A DNA stretch of 64,000 nt from Prodigiosinella confusarubida (GCF_002847015.1 NZ_CP025085.1:1860001-1924000); one strand, 5' to 3'. Positions 1 through 10,882 are shown, numbered from the stretch's first letter. Notes: generated by a model not told the origin, from the sequence alone. Translations and numbers: made by a program.

Positions 1-1
1 T

Positions 2-880
2 GATGAACCGCTATCCATTAAGCTTTCGAATGGCACGGTATGGGAACCAAGAAATTACGATCGGGATTACGGTGGTCAGGTGATGTTGGTTGATGCTCTG
101 GCACGATCGCTCAATATACCGACGGTAAATCTTGGTATGGCGGTTGGTCTGGATAAGATAAGCGCTACCCTACAGCTGCTGGGGATTCCAAAAAGTGTGA
201 TTCAGCCTGTTCCGGCGATGTTATTGGGCTCTATCAGCCTGACACCAATGGAAGTTGCTCAGGAATATCAGACGATTGCCAGCGGTGGTAATCGTGCGCC
301 ATTGTCATCGTTGCGTTCAGTGATCGCAGAAGATGGCACTGTGCTTTATCAGAGCTTTCCGCAGGCGGAAAGAGTGGTACCGGCACAAGCTGCATATCTG
401 ACGTTGTATGGTATGCAACAGGTTGTGGAACGTGGCACGGCTCGCTCGTTGATGGCGAAGTTCAGTAAATACCATCTGGCAGCCAAAACAGGGACAACTA
501 ATGATTTGCGTGACAGCTGGTTTGCCGGCATCGATGGTAAAGAGGTGGCAATTACCTGGGTTGGACGTGATAACAACGGTCCGGCCAAGTTGACGGGGGC
601 TAACGGTGCGTTGACTATCTATCGCCGTTATCTGGAAAATGAGACGCCGTTGCCGCTGATGCTGACTCCGCCTGAAGGTATTAGCAGCATGACAGTGGAC
701 AGCAGCGGTAACTTCATTTGTAACGGCAGCAGTGCCGGGCAGGTAATACCGGTGTGGACGAGCAATCCGCAGGCGTTATGTCAGTCCAGCCAAACAACAC
801 ACCCAGCACCCGTCAGTGCGCAACCAGACCAAGGCAGTGACAGTGTTCCTGGCTGGATAAAACAGATGTTTGGGAAGTAA
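2..880 (+). CDS. mrcB: Penicillin-binding protein 1B, C-terminal part (5' end outside window)
   Basis: Bifunctional peptidoglycan synthase of the inner membrane that polymerises glycan strands and cross-links peptides. Only the last ~292 codons are present; the frame is already open at base 2 and ends with TAA at 878-880. The visible part is the C-terminal half of the transpeptidase domain: it has the K-T-G-T-T box (about base 487) and the conserved P-V-P-A-M-L-L-G and A-S-G-G-N-R-A-P-L-S stretches of PBP1B. The glycosyltransferase domain and catalytic S-x-x-K lie upstream of the window. A low-complexity Gln/Pro/Ser tail ends in the usual G-W-I-K-Q-M-F. In E. coli the fhuACDB genes follow; here hemL follows directly, convergent. 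Confidence 0.95.
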   Translation, partial: DEPLSIKLSNGTVWEPRNYDRDYGGQVMLVDALARSLNIPTVNLGMAVGLDKISATLQLLGIPKSVIQPVPAMLLGSISLTPMEVAQEYQTIASGGNRAPLSSLRSVIAEDGTVLYQSFPQAERVVPAQAAYLTLYGMQQVVERGTARSLMAKFSKYHLAAKTGTTNDLRDSWFAGIDGKEVAITWVGRDNNGPAKLTGANGALTIYRRYLENETPLPLMLTPPEGISSMTVDSSGNFICNGSSAGQVIPVWTSNPQALCQSSQTTHPAPVSAQPDQGSDSVPGWIKQMFGK

Positions 881-970
881 AGCTTCAGGTGCAGTGGTAG
901 GTAATTATCGCAGTCAGTAGCAGCCAGGCTCACTGGCTGTTACGTCATCAGTCTCATTGAGCACAGACAA

Positions 971-999
971 ACAGGGCGCGTGGGCGCCCTGTAATCGTC
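971..999 (-). terminator. Hairpin downstream of hemL
   Basis: A perfect 9-bp inverted repeat (971-979 with 984-992, 4-nt loop) sits just past the hemL stop codon. Read on the minus strand it is followed by a short T-rich stretch (TTTGTCTG), so it fits an intrinsic terminator for hemL. It may also stop mrcB transcription from the other side. Confidence 0.65.
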
Positions 1000-2280
1000 T
1001 TACAATGTGGCAAAGCAGCGCTGTGCTGCCTGAAGGGTGTGTTCAATATCCTGTTGGCTGTGGGCCAGTGACATAAAGCCAGCCTCATAGGCTGAAGGTG
1101 CCAGATAAATGCCTTCATCCAGCATTAAATGGAAGAAACGCTTAAAGCGTTCAACATCACATTTCACCACGTCCTGATAACATGTGACCTGCTCTGCGTT
1201 GGTGAAGAATAATCCAAACATCCCTCCGACGTGATTTACCACCAGCGGAATACCTTCTTCTCTGGCAGCGACAAGTAATCCTTCGGCCAACTGGTTGGTC
1301 AGTGCGGTGAGTTTTTGATGCACACCTGGTTTGGCAACTTCAGTCAGGCAGGCAAAGCCAGCCGCCATTGCGATAGGATTCCCCGACAGTGTACCGGCCT
1401 GATATACCGGACCGGTCGGCGCCAGCGCTTGCATAACGTCGCGGCGGCCGCCAAACGCGCCCACCGGCATCCCGCCACCGATGATTTTCCCCAGGCAGGT
1501 CAGATCAGGACGAACGCCATAGTGGGCTTGTGCCCCTGCCAGTGCAACGCGAAAGCCCGTCATCACTTCATCAATAATCAACAAGGCGCCAAATTCATCA
1601 CACAACGCACGCAATCCAGGCAGGAATTCTGGCAACGGAGGCACACAATTCATGTTCCCGGCCACTGGTTCGACGATGATGGTGGCAATCTCAGTCGGAT
1701 ATTGTTCGAATGCCGCACGAACAGAGGCCAAATCATTATAGGTACAGGTGAGGGTGTGGCGAGCAAAATCGGCGGGGACTCCGGGTGAATTGGGCTGACC
1801 CAGCGTCAAAGCGCCAGAGCCGGCTTTCACTAACAGGCAATCTGCATGGCCATGATAGCAACCTTCGAATTTGATGATCTTATCGCGCCCGGTAAAACCT
1901 CTAGCCAGGCGAATAGCGCTCATAGTGGCTTCAGTACCGGAGTTCACCATGCGTACCATATCCATACTGGTGACCAGCGAGGTGACCATCCGGGCCATAT
2001 TGACTTCCATTTCCGTAGGCGCCCCGAAACTCAATCCTCGTTCGGCAGCACTGATCACCGCCTGACGGATCGCCGGATGATTATGACCCAGAATCATGGG
2101 TCCCCAGGAACCGACATAATCGATATAGGCTTTTCCATCCGCATCATACAGATAGGCGCCATCCGCCCGCTCGATAAACAGCGGCACACCGCCGACACCG
2201 TTAAATGCGCGCACCGGGGAGTTTACGCCACCTGGAATTAGCTCCTGGGCTGCGGCATACAGACTTTCAGATTTATTCAT
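1000..2280 (-). CDS. hemL: Glutamate-1-semialdehyde 2,1-aminomutase
   Basis: PLP-dependent cytoplasmic enzyme that converts glutamate-1-semialdehyde to 5-aminolevulinate, the second step of the C5 route to haem and sirohaem. The 426 residues match the E. coli length exactly. Start ATG 2280-2278 is preferred over upstream in-frame starts because it is preceded by AGGAACC and begins M-N-K-S-E. Seen: the N-S-G-T-E-A motif, the [10 protein letters not shown] aspartate loop binding the pyridine nitrogen, and the PLP lysine in [14 protein letters not shown]. It is monocistronic, divergent from clcA and convergent with mrcB. Confidence 0.97.
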   Translation of the reverse strand: MNKSESLYAAAQELIPGGVNSPVRAFNGVGGVPLFIERADGAYLYDADGKAYIDYVGSWGPMILGHNHPAIRQAVISAAERGLSFGAPTEMEVNMARMVTSLVTSMDMVRMVNSGTEATMSAIRLARGFTGRDKIIKFEGCYHGHADCLLVKAGSGALTLGQPNSPGVPADFARHTLTCTYNDLASVRAAFEQYPTEIATIIVEPVAGNMNCVPPLPEFLPGLRALCDEFGALLIIDEVMTGFRVALAGAQAHYGVRPDLTCLGKIIGGGMPVGAFGGRRDVMQALAPTGPVYQAGTLSGNPIAMAAGFACLTEVAKPGVHQKLTALTNQLAEGLLVAAREEGIPLVVNHVGGMFGLFFTNAEQVTCYQDVVKCDVERFKRFFHLMLDEGIYLAPSAYEAGFMSLAHSQQDIEHTLQAAQRCFATL

Positions 2281-2479
2281 TGCAGGTTCCTGACTTGATT
2301 TTTTGTCCATCGAGAATAGTGTCATTCTAATCAACACATTGCCATAGTGAAATTTTTGTCCAACCTTGACGTACATCTATGAAAGTGGAAGTGTTGAAAA
2401 TCGGCGCTGGGCAGAAGGCGTCATTAGCAATTAGAATGGTCGACTTGTCTATCGTTGTGTATCAAGCCGAGTTTATTGC

Positions 2480-3892
2480 GTGTCTAAAGTCACTTCACCT
2501 TTATTATCTGCAGCTGCCCGTAATGCTGCGATCCGTCAGATTCTGCGACGTGATAAAACGCCGGTTATCATTCTGGTTCTGGCTGCGTTTGTAGGTACAT
2601 TGGTAGGAATCGTCGGCGTTGTGTTTGATATGGCGGTTAACTGGGTACAACATCACCGAATGTCCGTATTAACACAACTGACGGATTCATGGTTGGTGTG
2701 GCCAGTAGCTTTTTTGTTTTCGGCGTTATTGGCGATGTTGGGGTACTACCTGGTGCGCACCTTTGCGCCGGAAGCCGGGGGCTCGGGTATTCCGGAAATT
2801 GAAGGCGCGCTGGAAGAACTGCGGCCGGTACGTTGGTGGCGAGTGTTGCCCGTGAAATTTTTTGGCGGTCTGTGCTCGCTGGGCGCGGGTATGGTTCTTG
2901 GTCGCGAAGGGCCGACAGTTCAATTGGGGGGGAATATCGGTGGGATGTTTGCTGAGTTGTTACCACTTCGACGGGCTGATGTAAGGCATTCTTTACTGGC
3001 GACAGGGGCTGCGGCAGGTCTGGCGGCAGCCTTTAATGCGCCATTGGCCGGGATTCTGTTTATCATCGAAGAGATGCGCCCGCAGTTTCGCTATAATCTT
3101 ATCTCCATCAAAGCGGTATTTATTGGCGTCATCATGTCCAGTGTTGTTTTTCGCATGTTCAATGGTGAGGTAGCTGTCATTAATATCGGTCGCCTTTCCT
3201 CCGCCCCCGTTAATACCCTATGGCTTTATTTGTTGCTTGGCATTATTTTTGGTGCCGTCGGTGTTCTATTTAATGCCCTGGTGCTATGGTCGCAGGACCG
3301 TTTTATCCGTTTTCACGGTCGCAGCCTCAAACGATTCATGGTCGTTGGTTTACTGGTTGGCGGTCTATGCGGGATATTCTCGCTATTCTTTAGTGAGGTG
3401 ACCGGTGGCGGTTTTGAATTGATCCCGATTGCGGCAGCGGAGCATTACGGTGTGGGTATGCTGCTGGTGATATTTCTGGTTCGGGTAGTGATGACGTTGC
3501 TTTGCTTCTGTTCCGGTGCGCCGGGCGGGATTTTTGCTCCTATGTTATCGCTAGGAACATTATTGGGTGCCGCGTTTGGCATGACTTGCGGTTTGCTGTT
3601 TCCCGCTTATGGTTTGGGGGCTGGGACGTTTGCCATTGCAGGAATGGGGGCATTGTTTGCCGCGTCAGTGCGCGCGCCATTAACCGGCATTGTACTGGTA
3701 CTGGAAATGACGGATAACTATCAGCTCATTCTGCCAATGATTATTACCTGCCTGGGGGCCACGTTGATTGCCCAGTTTCTTGGCGGTAAACCGCTCTATT
3801 CTTCTATTCTTGCCCATACTATTCAACGTCAGGTTCAGACAGAAGCCAGCATGAAAGAAGATGCTTCTGCCATGAGCGAGATCAAATCTTGA
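2480..3892 (+). CDS. clcA: H+/Cl- exchange transporter ClcA
   Basis: Inner-membrane 2Cl-/1H+ antiporter, linked to extreme acid resistance in E. coli. The 470-aa product has the CLC signatures: G-S-G-I-P-E, the gating-glutamate motif G-R-E-G-P-T-V-Q, the proton glutamate region F-I-I-E-E-M-R-P-Q, the G-I-F-A-P filter loop, and the chloride-coordinating tyrosine in G-G-K-P-L-Y-S. No C-terminal CBS domains, as in the E. coli protein. The start is probably GTG at 2480, since no ATG occurs near the homologous N-terminus and the ribosome binding site is poor. erpA follows on the same strand 79 bases later, as in E. coli. Confidence 0.95.
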   Translation: MSKVTSPLLSAAARNAAIRQILRRDKTPVIILVLAAFVGTLVGIVGVVFDMAVNWVQHHRMSVLTQLTDSWLVWPVAFLFSALLAMLGYYLVRTFAPEAGGSGIPEIEGALEELRPVRWWRVLPVKFFGGLCSLGAGMVLGREGPTVQLGGNIGGMFAELLPLRRADVRHSLLATGAAAGLAAAFNAPLAGILFIIEEMRPQFRYNLISIKAVFIGVIMSSVVFRMFNGEVAVINIGRLSSAPVNTLWLYLLLGIIFGAVGVLFNALVLWSQDRFIRFHGRSLKRFMVVGLLVGGLCGIFSLFFSEVTGGGFELIPIAAAEHYGVGMLLVIFLVRVVMTLLCFCSGAPGGIFAPMLSLGTLLGAAFGMTCGLLFPAYGLGAGTFAIAGMGALFAASVRAPLTGIVLVLEMTDNYQLILPMIITCLGATLIAQFLGGKPLYSSILAHTIQRQVQTEASMKEDASAMSEIKS

Positions 3893-3971
3893 ACGTTTCG
3901 GGGGGCTATTAGATAATGAATCTAATTGGGTTTGGTATAAGCCACCTGATATTTGGTTGGGAGTAAGAAAA

Positions 3972-4322
3972 ATGAGTGATGATGTAGCGGTAGCACTACC
4001 ACTGCAATTTACTGATGCAGCGGCCAGGAAGGTGAAGCTTCTGGTTGCTGATGAAGAAAATCCAGATTTAAAACTTCGGGTTTACATTACCGGTGGTGGT
4101 TGTAGTGGTTTCCAGTACGGTTTCACTTTCGATGATAAGGTAAACGAAGGTGATATGACTATTGAGAAACAGGGCGTTGCGCTGGTTATTGATCCAATGA
4201 GCTTGCAATATCTGATCGGTGGGTCGGTAGATTATACCGAAGGGTTGGAAGGTTCCCGTTTTGTGGTGACGAACCCTAATGCCAAAACGACCTGTGGTTG
4301 TGGATCGTCTTTCAGCATTTAA
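3972..4322 (+). CDS. erpA: Iron-sulfur cluster insertion protein ErpA
   Basis: A-type Fe-S carrier that delivers clusters to apo-targets such as IspG, essential for aerobic isoprenoid synthesis in E. coli. The 116-aa product is two residues longer than E. coli ErpA because of an extra V-A near the N-terminus. The three cluster-ligating cysteines are present: C44 in G-G-G-C-S-G-F, and C110 and C112 in T-C-G-C-G-S-S. Start ATG 3972 has GGGAG just upstream, whereas an in-frame GTG five codons earlier lacks a site. A 7-bp inverted repeat (3908-3914 with 3920-3926) lies in the leader; its role is unknown. yadS, which follows in E. coli, is missing. Confidence 0.97.
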   Translation: MSDDVAVALPLQFTDAAARKVKLLVADEENPDLKLRVYITGGGCSGFQYGFTFDDKVNEGDMTIEKQGVALVIDPMSLQYLIGGSVDYTEGLEGSRFVVTNPNAKTTCGCGSSFSI

Positions 4323-4341
4323 TCGCGTTGTATGCCGCAGT

Positions 4342-4378
4342 AAAACCCGTGTTACCTCGACAGGTGCACGGGTTTTTT
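4342..4378. terminator. Bidirectional terminator between erpA and btuF
   Basis: A 10-bp stem (4342-4351 with 4367-4376) is flanked by an A run on the left and six T residues on the right. It can therefore stop erpA on the plus strand and btuF on the minus strand, and it abuts the btuF stop codon. Confidence 0.85.
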
Positions 4379-5222
4379 ATTGTCTGGCTGATGGTGATGT
4401 TAGCCCGGATAGCTGTTCGCACAATTGACGGGCCGCGAGTAGCAAGCGTGGGCCACTGCGATTAAACCAATCTTCATTGACGGCAATGACGGGGATATTG
4501 AGTTGAGGTCGCCAGAATGCAACGGTACTGGCTACGGCAGACGGTGGTGCACTGATCACAATCGCCTGTGGTTGACGCATTATCACCTGTTCTCGGCTCA
4601 CCTGCGGCCAGGGAATAGCGCTATCGGCAAATACGTTGTGTGCTCCACATAATGAGATAACCTGGCTCTGTAGCGTTTTCTTCGATGCGGTAAACAGTGG
4701 TTGACGGCCAAACTGCAGGAATACCCGAATAGGTGTGCGATGCGCATAGCGCCGCTGTATATCCGCTAGTTGCTGGCGGAAAGCCCGTGCCGATTGCCGT
4801 GCGATGTCAGGATGTTGGCTGTACGATGCAAGTTGTTCCAACTGACGGGGAATATCTTCCAGCGTAGCGGGGTCGAGATAGACAATCCTGATGCCAAAGG
4901 AAGCCAATTGGTCTAATGGCCGTTGTGGATTTCCTTCACGCCATGCCAGTATCACATCAGGTTTCAGGGACAGGATACGTTCGATGTTGATTCCCTGCCA
5001 ACTGGCAACCTGCTCGTGCTTTCTTGCTTCTGGTGGGTAATCTGACCAAGCGCTGACGCCCACCAATTGTTCCCCCATCCCGGCAGCGTAGGCCATTTCC
5101 GTTGCATGCGGAGCCAGCGTAATCACTCGCAGGGCAGCAGCCTGCGCCAGAGAGAACCAGAAGACACTGATCAATAGCATCGTGGTTTTCAGGAAGGGAA
5201 AATTCAAACGAGTAAACCGCAC
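4377..5222 (-). CDS. btuF: Vitamin B12-binding periplasmic protein BtuF
   Basis: Periplasmic binding protein that hands cobalamin to the BtuCD importer. The 281 residues begin with a signal peptide (hydrophobic core about residues 14-27, cleavage near A-Q-A-A) and continue as a class III binding fold: L-A-P-H-A-T-E near the N-terminus, [11 protein letters not shown] and W-R-E-G-N-P-Q-R. The start is taken as GTG 5222 because it gives a full signal peptide and follows GGAAA; ATG 15 codons in would truncate the basic n-region. In E. coli mtnN is also immediately upstream, and the 80-base gap here suggests they may be co-transcribed. Confidence 0.92.
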   Translation of the reverse strand: MRFTRLNFPFLKTTMLLISVFWFSLAQAAALRVITLAPHATEMAYAAGMGEQLVGVSAWSDYPPEARKHEQVASWQGINIERILSLKPDVILAWREGNPQRPLDQLASFGIRIVYLDPATLEDIPRQLEQLASYSQHPDIARQSARAFRQQLADIQRRYAHRTPIRVFLQFGRQPLFTASKKTLQSQVISLCGAHNVFADSAIPWPQVSREQVIMRQPQAIVISAPPSAVASTVAFWRPQLNIPVIAVNEDWFNRSGPRLLLAARQLCEQLSGLTSPSARQ

Positions 5223-5302
5223 TATTGCATTTCCATTACTGGTTGGCAGCCGCTATGTCCTGAGTTCGCCGTGGCTTGGCTCAGGGCATAGTCGGCTTGG
5301 GG

Positions 5303-6004
5303 TTACTGGCGTTGTGCCAGCATCTGCAACATGGTTTCCACCATGCGAGTAGACTGTTTGGCGGCTATGGACAGGAATTCATCGAAGCTGAGATGAGATT
5401 CCTGATCTGCTACGTCTGAAATGGCTCGGACGACGACAAAAGGTACGTCAAACTGGTGACAAACATGACCGATGGCGGTTGCTTCCATTTCAACGGCAAT
5501 GGCCTGTGGAAAGAGATGACGGATGCGTGCCAGCGGTTCGGCACCATTAATGAAAGCATCGCCGCTAACCACCAAACCCCGTACGGCATTCAGCCGCAGT
5601 GTGGCAATTGCGTCCTGTGCCACTGCGATAAGCGATGTATCGGCCACAAACGCCGCCGGACAGCCTGCCATCTGGCCAGCTTCATAACCGAAAGCTGTCA
5701 CATCGGCATCGTGATAGCGCACCTCGTCAGAGATTACAATGTCGCCTACGTTGAGAGCGGCAGCCAGCCCACCGGCAGAACCGGTGTTAATTACAACATC
5801 AGGCTGGCAGTGTTCCAGCAACAGAGTGGTGCCTAATGCGGCTGAGACTTTACCGATACCCGATTTCAGTAAGGCAACCTCAGTACCGTGTAATTGACCG
5901 CTATAAATTTCACAGCCAGCGCGTTGGAAAGTCTGACGATTCTGGATTTGGTCCCTTAACAGGGTAACTTCTTGTTCCATTGCGCCAATAATGCCCACTT
6001 TCAT
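5303..6004 (-). CDS. mtnN: 5'-methylthioadenosine/S-adenosylhomocysteine nucleosidase
   Basis: Cytoplasmic nucleosidase that splits the adenine from methylthioadenosine, S-adenosylhomocysteine and 5'-deoxyadenosine, feeding methionine salvage and the activated methyl cycle (AI-2 precursor). The 233 residues match the family. Seen: N-terminal [12 protein letters not shown] with catalytic E12, the N-T-G-S-A-G-G motif, V-E-M-E-A-T-A-I-G, and V-R-A-I-S-D with the catalytic aspartate. Start ATG 6004 is preferred over an in-frame GTG four codons upstream, because GGGGA lies just before it and the N-terminus then aligns with E. coli. Confidence 0.97.
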   Translation of the reverse strand: MKVGIIGAMEQEVTLLRDQIQNRQTFQRAGCEIYSGQLHGTEVALLKSGIGKVSAALGTTLLLEHCQPDVVINTGSAGGLAAALNVGDIVISDEVRYHDADVTAFGYEAGQMAGCPAAFVADTSLIAVAQDAIATLRLNAVRGLVVSGDAFINGAEPLARIRHLFPQAIAVEMEATAIGHVCHQFDVPFVVVRAISDVADQESHLSFDEFLSIAAKQSTRMVETMLQMLAQRQ

Positions 6005-6151
6005 AGGATTCCCCACAGATTTGGTAGAAATAACAGGAGTGTCATAGTGCTTAGTTTATCATGGCTGAGGTGAATAGAGCGCACGTGATGCGGTTGTATC
6101 GTCCGGTCTGACGTGTTATCACCCTGACAGGGGTTTTACATGGAGAACAGC

Positions 6152-7648
6152 ATGTCTGATATCGATTTCTCGCAAAAGATCAATTTTCAGCGGCCTTTTA
6201 GTAAACCAGTTGTGGCTGAGGATGACTATGCCATTATTCGTCAGTTTGAAAGTGATCGTGGACGGATTATCAACTCTGCTGCTATCCGGCGTTTACAGCA
6301 GAAAACACAAGTCTTTCCGTTGGAACGTAATGCGGCGGTTCGTTCCCGTTTGACGCATTCAATGGAAGTTCAGCAGGTCGGGCGTTACATCGCCAAAGAG
6401 ATTGTGGAGAGAATGCGGCGGGGGAATCTGTTGGAATCAACAGGATTGGCTGCGTTGCAAACGCCATTTGAAAGCATCGTGGAAATGGCCTGCCTGATGC
6501 ATGACATCGGTAATCCTCCGTTTGGGCATTTTGGTGAAGCGGCAATCAATGCGTGGTTTGGCAAACGACTGGATGTCGCCTATTTAAGCGCCGACAATCC
6601 TCGTGACGATCAATGTAGCGTTCATGGCCTGTTGCTTCAGCATGATGATTATGATCAGTTGCGTAGCCATATTCGCCAGGATTTGAGTAATTTTGAGGGG
6701 AATGCCCAGGCTATACGGTTGGTACATACCTTGCTGAGGTTGAATCTGACTTATGGGCAGGTAGGTGGCATCTTAAAATATACCCGCCCGGCATATTGGC
6801 TGGGTGAGATCCCGAAAGAATACGACTATCTCATGAAAAAAACGGGCTATTATCTGGCGGAAGAGCCTTTCATCGTTGAGATGCGCCGGGAACTCTCTCT
6901 GGGCGAATATCACCGATTCCCTATGACTTATATTATGGAAGCCGCCGATGATATCTCTTACTGTGTGGCGGATCTGGAAGATGCTATAGAGAAAAACATT
7001 CTCACTGTTGAGCAGCTTTATACCTATTTGCGTCAAAGCTGGGGGGAAAGTCGGCCCGGAGATTTGTTTAGCGTTACGGTAGAACGAGCTTATAAAGAGA
7101 GAAAACGGCGAATTAACGATCAGTTCTTCATGTATCTGCGTGTTTATACCGTTGGAAAGATGGTGCCGCACGCCGCGATGCGTTTTATTGATAATATTTC
7201 CGATATTTTTATTGGAAAATTCAATCACGCACTGCTGGAAGATGAGGGTCCGAATGCCCGTTTATTAAAGATGTTTAAAGATGTCGCTAGAAAGTTCGTT
7301 TTTAATAATCATGAAGTCGAGCAACTTGAGTTGCAAGGCTATCGCGTTATTCGTGGATTATTGGATATTTATAGTCCATTGCTTGATCTGTCTTACCGTG
7401 ATTTTTGTCAGTTGGCAAAAGAGAATCGCCACTCATGTTTCCCCATTGAAACCCGGCTTTATCACAAACTTTCCCGTAAACATTGTCTGGCTTACCTGGA
7501 TGCATTGAAGGGCCTGCAACGGCTGCCAGCGAAAGAGCGGGAAATGCGCGAGTACTATTATCGTGCCCGTTTGATTCAGGATTATATCAGTGGCATGACC
7601 GATTTATATGCCTATGATGAATATAGACGCCTGATGGCAGCCGATTGA
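6152..7648 (+). CDS. dgt: Deoxyguanosinetriphosphate triphosphohydrolase
   Basis: HD-superfamily dNTPase that hydrolyses dGTP to deoxyguanosine and tripolyphosphate, forming hexamers in E. coli. The ~498-aa product shows [10 protein letters not shown]-x-A-I-R-R-L, the first metal histidine in R-L-T-H-S-M-E-V, and the HD pair in [16 protein letters not shown]. The start ATG 6152 is chosen because GGAGA precedes it with good spacing and it matches the E. coli N-terminus; ATG 6140 four codons earlier is the alternative. It is divergent from mtnN and upstream of degP, as in E. coli. Confidence 0.95.
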   Translation: MSDIDFSQKINFQRPFSKPVVAEDDYAIIRQFESDRGRIINSAAIRRLQQKTQVFPLERNAAVRSRLTHSMEVQQVGRYIAKEIVERMRRGNLLESTGLAALQTPFESIVEMACLMHDIGNPPFGHFGEAAINAWFGKRLDVAYLSADNPRDDQCSVHGLLLQHDDYDQLRSHIRQDLSNFEGNAQAIRLVHTLLRLNLTYGQVGGILKYTRPAYWLGEIPKEYDYLMKKTGYYLAEEPFIVEMRRELSLGEYHRFPMTYIMEAADDISYCVADLEDAIEKNILTVEQLYTYLRQSWGESRPGDLFSVTVERAYKERKRRINDQFFMYLRVYTVGKMVPHAAMRFIDNISDIFIGKFNHALLEDEGPNARLLKMFKDVARKFVFNNHEVEQLELQGYRVIRGLLDIYSPLLDLSYRDFCQLAKENRHSCFPIETRLYHKLSRKHCLAYLDALKGLQRLPAKEREMREYYYRARLIQDYISGMTDLYAYDEYRRLMAAD

Positions 7649-7816
7649 AACGGAGTATTATCACGAAGATAAGTTTTGTAAATATGGACAATATTTCCTT
7701 ACTCTTCACTATATTGCGTGAATGGACTTTGGTTGTGCATAGTTACCTCACATACAGTATGACCGCTGCAGAAGGCCATAGATCCCCTATATTGATTGAC
7801 TATGAGATATATCCCT

Positions 7817-9250
7817 ATGAAAAAAAAATCATTGATTCTGAGTGCATTAACCTTAAGTCTGGCGATGGCGATGGGAACCGTTCCTGCTCTGGCTGCGGGC
7901 TCAACTGCCTCTGCCAGTGAACAGCTCCCCAGTTTGGCACCCATGCTGGCAAAAGTGATGCCGTCTGTCGTCAATATTTATGTAAGTGGGCATACCAATG
8001 TCAGCCAAGGTAGCGTAACGCAGCAATTACAGCCGTTCTTTGGCGAAAACTCACCCTTCTGTCAAGATGGTTCGCCGTTTCAGTCGTCACCCATGTGTCA
8101 GGGGGGCGACGGGAATGGCAACTCTGCCGCACCTGAGCGGCAGGCTTTTGAAGCCCTGGGTGCAGGTGTGATTATCAACGCAGCGAAAGGCTATGTGGTG
8201 ACCAACAACCACGTGGTGCAAAATGCTGACAAGATTCAGGTCCGTCTCAATGATGGCCGTAAGTTTGACGCTAAAGTTATCGGTAAAGATCCCCAGTCAG
8301 ATGTCGCGTTAATTCAGCTTGAAGGTTTTAGCGACCTGACGGCTATCAAGATAGCGGATTCTGATAAATTACGTGTCGGGGATTATGCCGTAGCGATTGG
8401 TAATCCGTATGGCCTGGGTGAAACCGCGACTTCTGGGATTATTTCTGCGTTGGGGCGCAGCGGGTTGAATATTGAGAATTATGAAGACTTTATTCAGACC
8501 GATGCGGCAATCAACCGGGGAAATTCCGGCGGTGCGCTGGTCAATCTTAATGGTGAATTGATTGGTTTGAATACGGCTATTCTGGCTCCCAGTGGTGGTA
8601 ATATCGGTATTGGTTTTGCCATTCCCAGCAACATAGTGAAAAACCTGACCAATCAGATGGTGGAGTTTGGTGAGGTGAAACGCGGTGAATTGGGTATCCT
8701 CGGTACCGAACTTAACTCTGATCTGGCCAAAGCGATGAAAGTCAATGCCCAGCGTGGGGCGTTTGTCAGCCAGGTGCAACCGAAATCAGCTGCCGCCAAA
8801 GCCGGAATTAAAGCCGGTGATGTGATTGTCTCCCTGAACGGTAAAACGATCAGTAGTTTCGCCGCGCTGCGGGCTCAGATTGGTTCTCTGCCGGTAGGGA
8901 CTAAACTGACGCTGGGATTGATTCGCGACGGGAAAACACTTTCCGTGGATGCGACCCTACAGCAGAGTAGTCAGACGAAGGTGGCATCCGGGAACTTGAA
9001 TTCTGCCATTGAAGGCGCGGAATTAAGTAATACCCAGGTAGATGGACACAAAGGCGTGAAGGTAGACAAGGTTAAACCTGGTTCTGCTGCCGCGCGTATC
9101 GGTCTACAAAAAGGTGATGTTATTTTGGGTGTCAACCAGCAGCCTGTCGGCAATATTGGTGAGTTGCGCAAGATACTCGATAGTAAACCATCGGTCCTGG
9201 CGTTAAACATCCGCCGTGGTGACAGTGATCTCTATTTGTTAATTCAGTAA
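7817..9250 (+). CDS. degP: Periplasmic serine protease/chaperone DegP (HtrA)
   Basis: Periplasmic protease-chaperone that degrades or holds misfolded envelope proteins. The 477 residues carry a signal peptide (about 1-26, ending A-L-A-A), a trypsin-like domain with catalytic His in N-N-H-V-V, Asp in Q-S-D-V-A-L, and Ser in N-R-G-N-S-G-G-A, then two PDZ domains. The insert with two cysteines (C-Q-D-G and M-C-Q-G) is the Q/LA loop typical of DegP rather than DegQ. ATG 7817 is chosen because it directly precedes the K-K-K signal-peptide n-region. In E. coli degP is driven by sigma-E and CpxR; I could not find a convincing sigma-E promoter here by eye. Confidence 0.96.
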   Translation: MKKKSLILSALTLSLAMAMGTVPALAAGSTASASEQLPSLAPMLAKVMPSVVNIYVSGHTNVSQGSVTQQLQPFFGENSPFCQDGSPFQSSPMCQGGDGNGNSAAPERQAFEALGAGVIINAAKGYVVTNNHVVQNADKIQVRLNDGRKFDAKVIGKDPQSDVALIQLEGFSDLTAIKIADSDKLRVGDYAVAIGNPYGLGETATSGIISALGRSGLNIENYEDFIQTDAAINRGNSGGALVNLNGELIGLNTAILAPSGGNIGIGFAIPSNIVKNLTNQMVEFGEVKRGELGILGTELNSDLAKAMKVNAQRGAFVSQVQPKSAAAKAGIKAGDVIVSLNGKTISSFAALRAQIGSLPVGTKLTLGLIRDGKTLSVDATLQQSSQTKVASGNLNSAIEGAELSNTQVDGHKGVKVDKVKPGSAAARIGLQKGDVILGVNQQPVGNIGELRKILDSKPSVLALNIRRGDSDLYLLIQ

Positions 9251-9266
9251 TCAACCCTCCTGATTT

Positions 9267-9292
9267 CCGGGCACATCTGTGCCCGGTTCTTC
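9267..9292 (+). terminator. Terminator of degP
   Basis: A perfect 9-bp GC-rich stem (9267-9275 with 9278-9286) with a very short loop is followed by TTCTTC, 16 bases after the degP stop. Confidence 0.75.
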
Positions 9293-9419
9293 ATTGAACA
9301 TATTTGTGATGTCTGTTGCAAATCTTACCTGATGTGACACTTTCTGTGTAATTGCACAATGTATGAGGCTATTGCTGTCATTATGATGGTGTAATTGTCA
9401 ATCCCCTTCTGAGGTTGAA

Positions 9420-10577
9420 ATGGCGACCTATCATCTTAATGCCAGTCTGGCACAGGATATCGTTGCACGTACTATGCAAATTATTGATAGTAATATCAAT
9501 GTGATGGATGCACGGGGTCGAATCATTGGCAGTGGTGACCAGGATCGTGTCGGTGAGTTACATGAAGGCGCATTGTTGGTGCTTTCTCAAGGGCGGGTCG
9601 TCGACATTGATGAAGCAGTTGCCCGTCACCTGCATGGTGTACGGCCGGGCATCAATCTGCCACTGAGGATAGACGGAGAAATCGTGGGCGTTATCGGTCT
9701 GACCGGTAATCCCGGGCAGTTGCGCCAGTATGGCGAGCTGGTGTGCATGGCTGCCGAGATGATGCTGGAGCAGGCGCGTTTGCTGCATATCCTGGCACAG
9801 GATAGTCGTTTGCGCGAAGAGCTGGTCTTGAACCTGATCCGGACTGACGAGTTGTCACCGGCACTGATGGAGTGGGCGCAACGATTGGGGATCGATCTTA
9901 ATCAGCCACGTGTTGTAGCGGTAGTGGAAGTCGATAGTGGACAACTGGGTGTGGATAGCGCCATGGATGAGCTTCAGCAGTTACAAACTCTACTGACGAC
10001 GCCGGAGCGCAACAACCTGATTGCTATTGTTTCACTGACAGAAATGGTGGTGTTGAAACCTGCACTTAACAGTTATGGCCGTTGGGATGCGGAGGAACAT
10101 CGTCGGCGCATTGATAATTTGCTTTCCCGTATGGCAGATGGCAGTCGCCTACGGGTCCGGTTGGCGCTAGGGAATTATTTTTCCGGTCCTGGCAGTATCG
10201 CGCGTTCTTACCGTACCGCACGGACTACGATGAGTGTTGGCAAGCAGCGTATGCCGGCTCAACGCAGCTACTTTTATCAGGATCTGATATTGCCCGTATT
10301 GCTGGATAGTTTGCGTGGTGGCTGGCAGGCTAATGAGCTGGTTCGCCCGTTGACCAAGCTCAAAGCAATGGATGGAAATGGCCTATTACGCCGGACATTA
10401 CATACCTGGTTTCGTAATAATGTGCAGCCCGGAGTGACAGCCAAAGCGCTGTTTATTCATCGTAATACACTGGAATACCGTTTGAATCGTATCTCGGAAC
10501 TGACTGGGCTGGATTTGACCAACTTTGATGATCGGCTGCTGTTATATATAGCGCTTCAATTGGATGAAGATGAATAG
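9420..10577 (+). CDS. cdaR: Sugar diacid utilization regulator CdaR
   Basis: Transcriptional activator of glucarate, galactarate and glycerate catabolism in E. coli. The 385 residues have an N-terminal sugar-diacid-recognition domain (about 1-135, starting H-L-N-A-S-L-A-Q-D-I-V), a central GGDEF-like degenerate region, and a C-terminal PucR-type helix-turn-helix (A-K-A-L-F-I-H-R-N-T-L-E-Y-R-L-N-R-I). ATG 9420 follows GAGG at a normal distance. It is monocistronic after degP, as in E. coli, but the genes that follow differ, so synteny breaks just after it. Confidence 0.95.
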   Translation: MATYHLNASLAQDIVARTMQIIDSNINVMDARGRIIGSGDQDRVGELHEGALLVLSQGRVVDIDEAVARHLHGVRPGINLPLRIDGEIVGVIGLTGNPGQLRQYGELVCMAAEMMLEQARLLHILAQDSRLREELVLNLIRTDELSPALMEWAQRLGIDLNQPRVVAVVEVDSGQLGVDSAMDELQQLQTLLTTPERNNLIAIVSLTEMVVLKPALNSYGRWDAEEHRRRIDNLLSRMADGSRLRVRLALGNYFSGPGSIARSYRTARTTMSVGKQRMPAQRSYFYQDLILPVLLDSLRGGWQANELVRPLTKLKAMDGNGLLRRTLHTWFRNNVQPGVTAKALFIHRNTLEYRLNRISELTGLDLTNFDDRLLLYIALQLDEDE

Positions 10578-10882
10578 ACCACTCAGAGTGGATGCTAATT
10601 ATCTTAGACTCAAAACTATTAATATATGGCAAATAATATAACCCAATAGTATAAATTATCGCTAAACAGTATTTTTGCCACCTTCCTATATCCTCTATTG
10701 TCCCTTCCACACACCCATATAACCAACATACTGAAAAGAGTGCTGATGTAATTCTGTATAGATGTTGGACTAATTTTATCTAGGATCTACTCAGGAAAAA
10801 CCAGTCATGCTCATGGCAATGGCCGATTAACCTGGATTTTCTACAGGTGGATAAAATACGTGTTTTTTGAGGAGCGATAGGC
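10578..10882. other. Intergenic region before the sulfate operon
   Basis: About 300 AT-rich bases with no gene that I can support. The end holds a strong ribosome binding site (AGGAGC at 10870-10875) for sbp. A CysB-controlled promoter would be expected here from knowledge of sulfate operons, but CysB sites are too degenerate to call by eye. Confidence 0.5.

Noticed and set aside
3928-3971. A possible IscR type 2 site before erpA
   Set aside because: The CC and GG pairs could not be fitted to the consensus spacing; too many mismatches.
7680-7816. A possible sigma-E promoter before degP (GGACTTT near 7721)
   Set aside because: The -35 lacks a base of the consensus and no good -10 occurs at the right distance. 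One GTAAA could belong to a CpxR site but its partner is missing.
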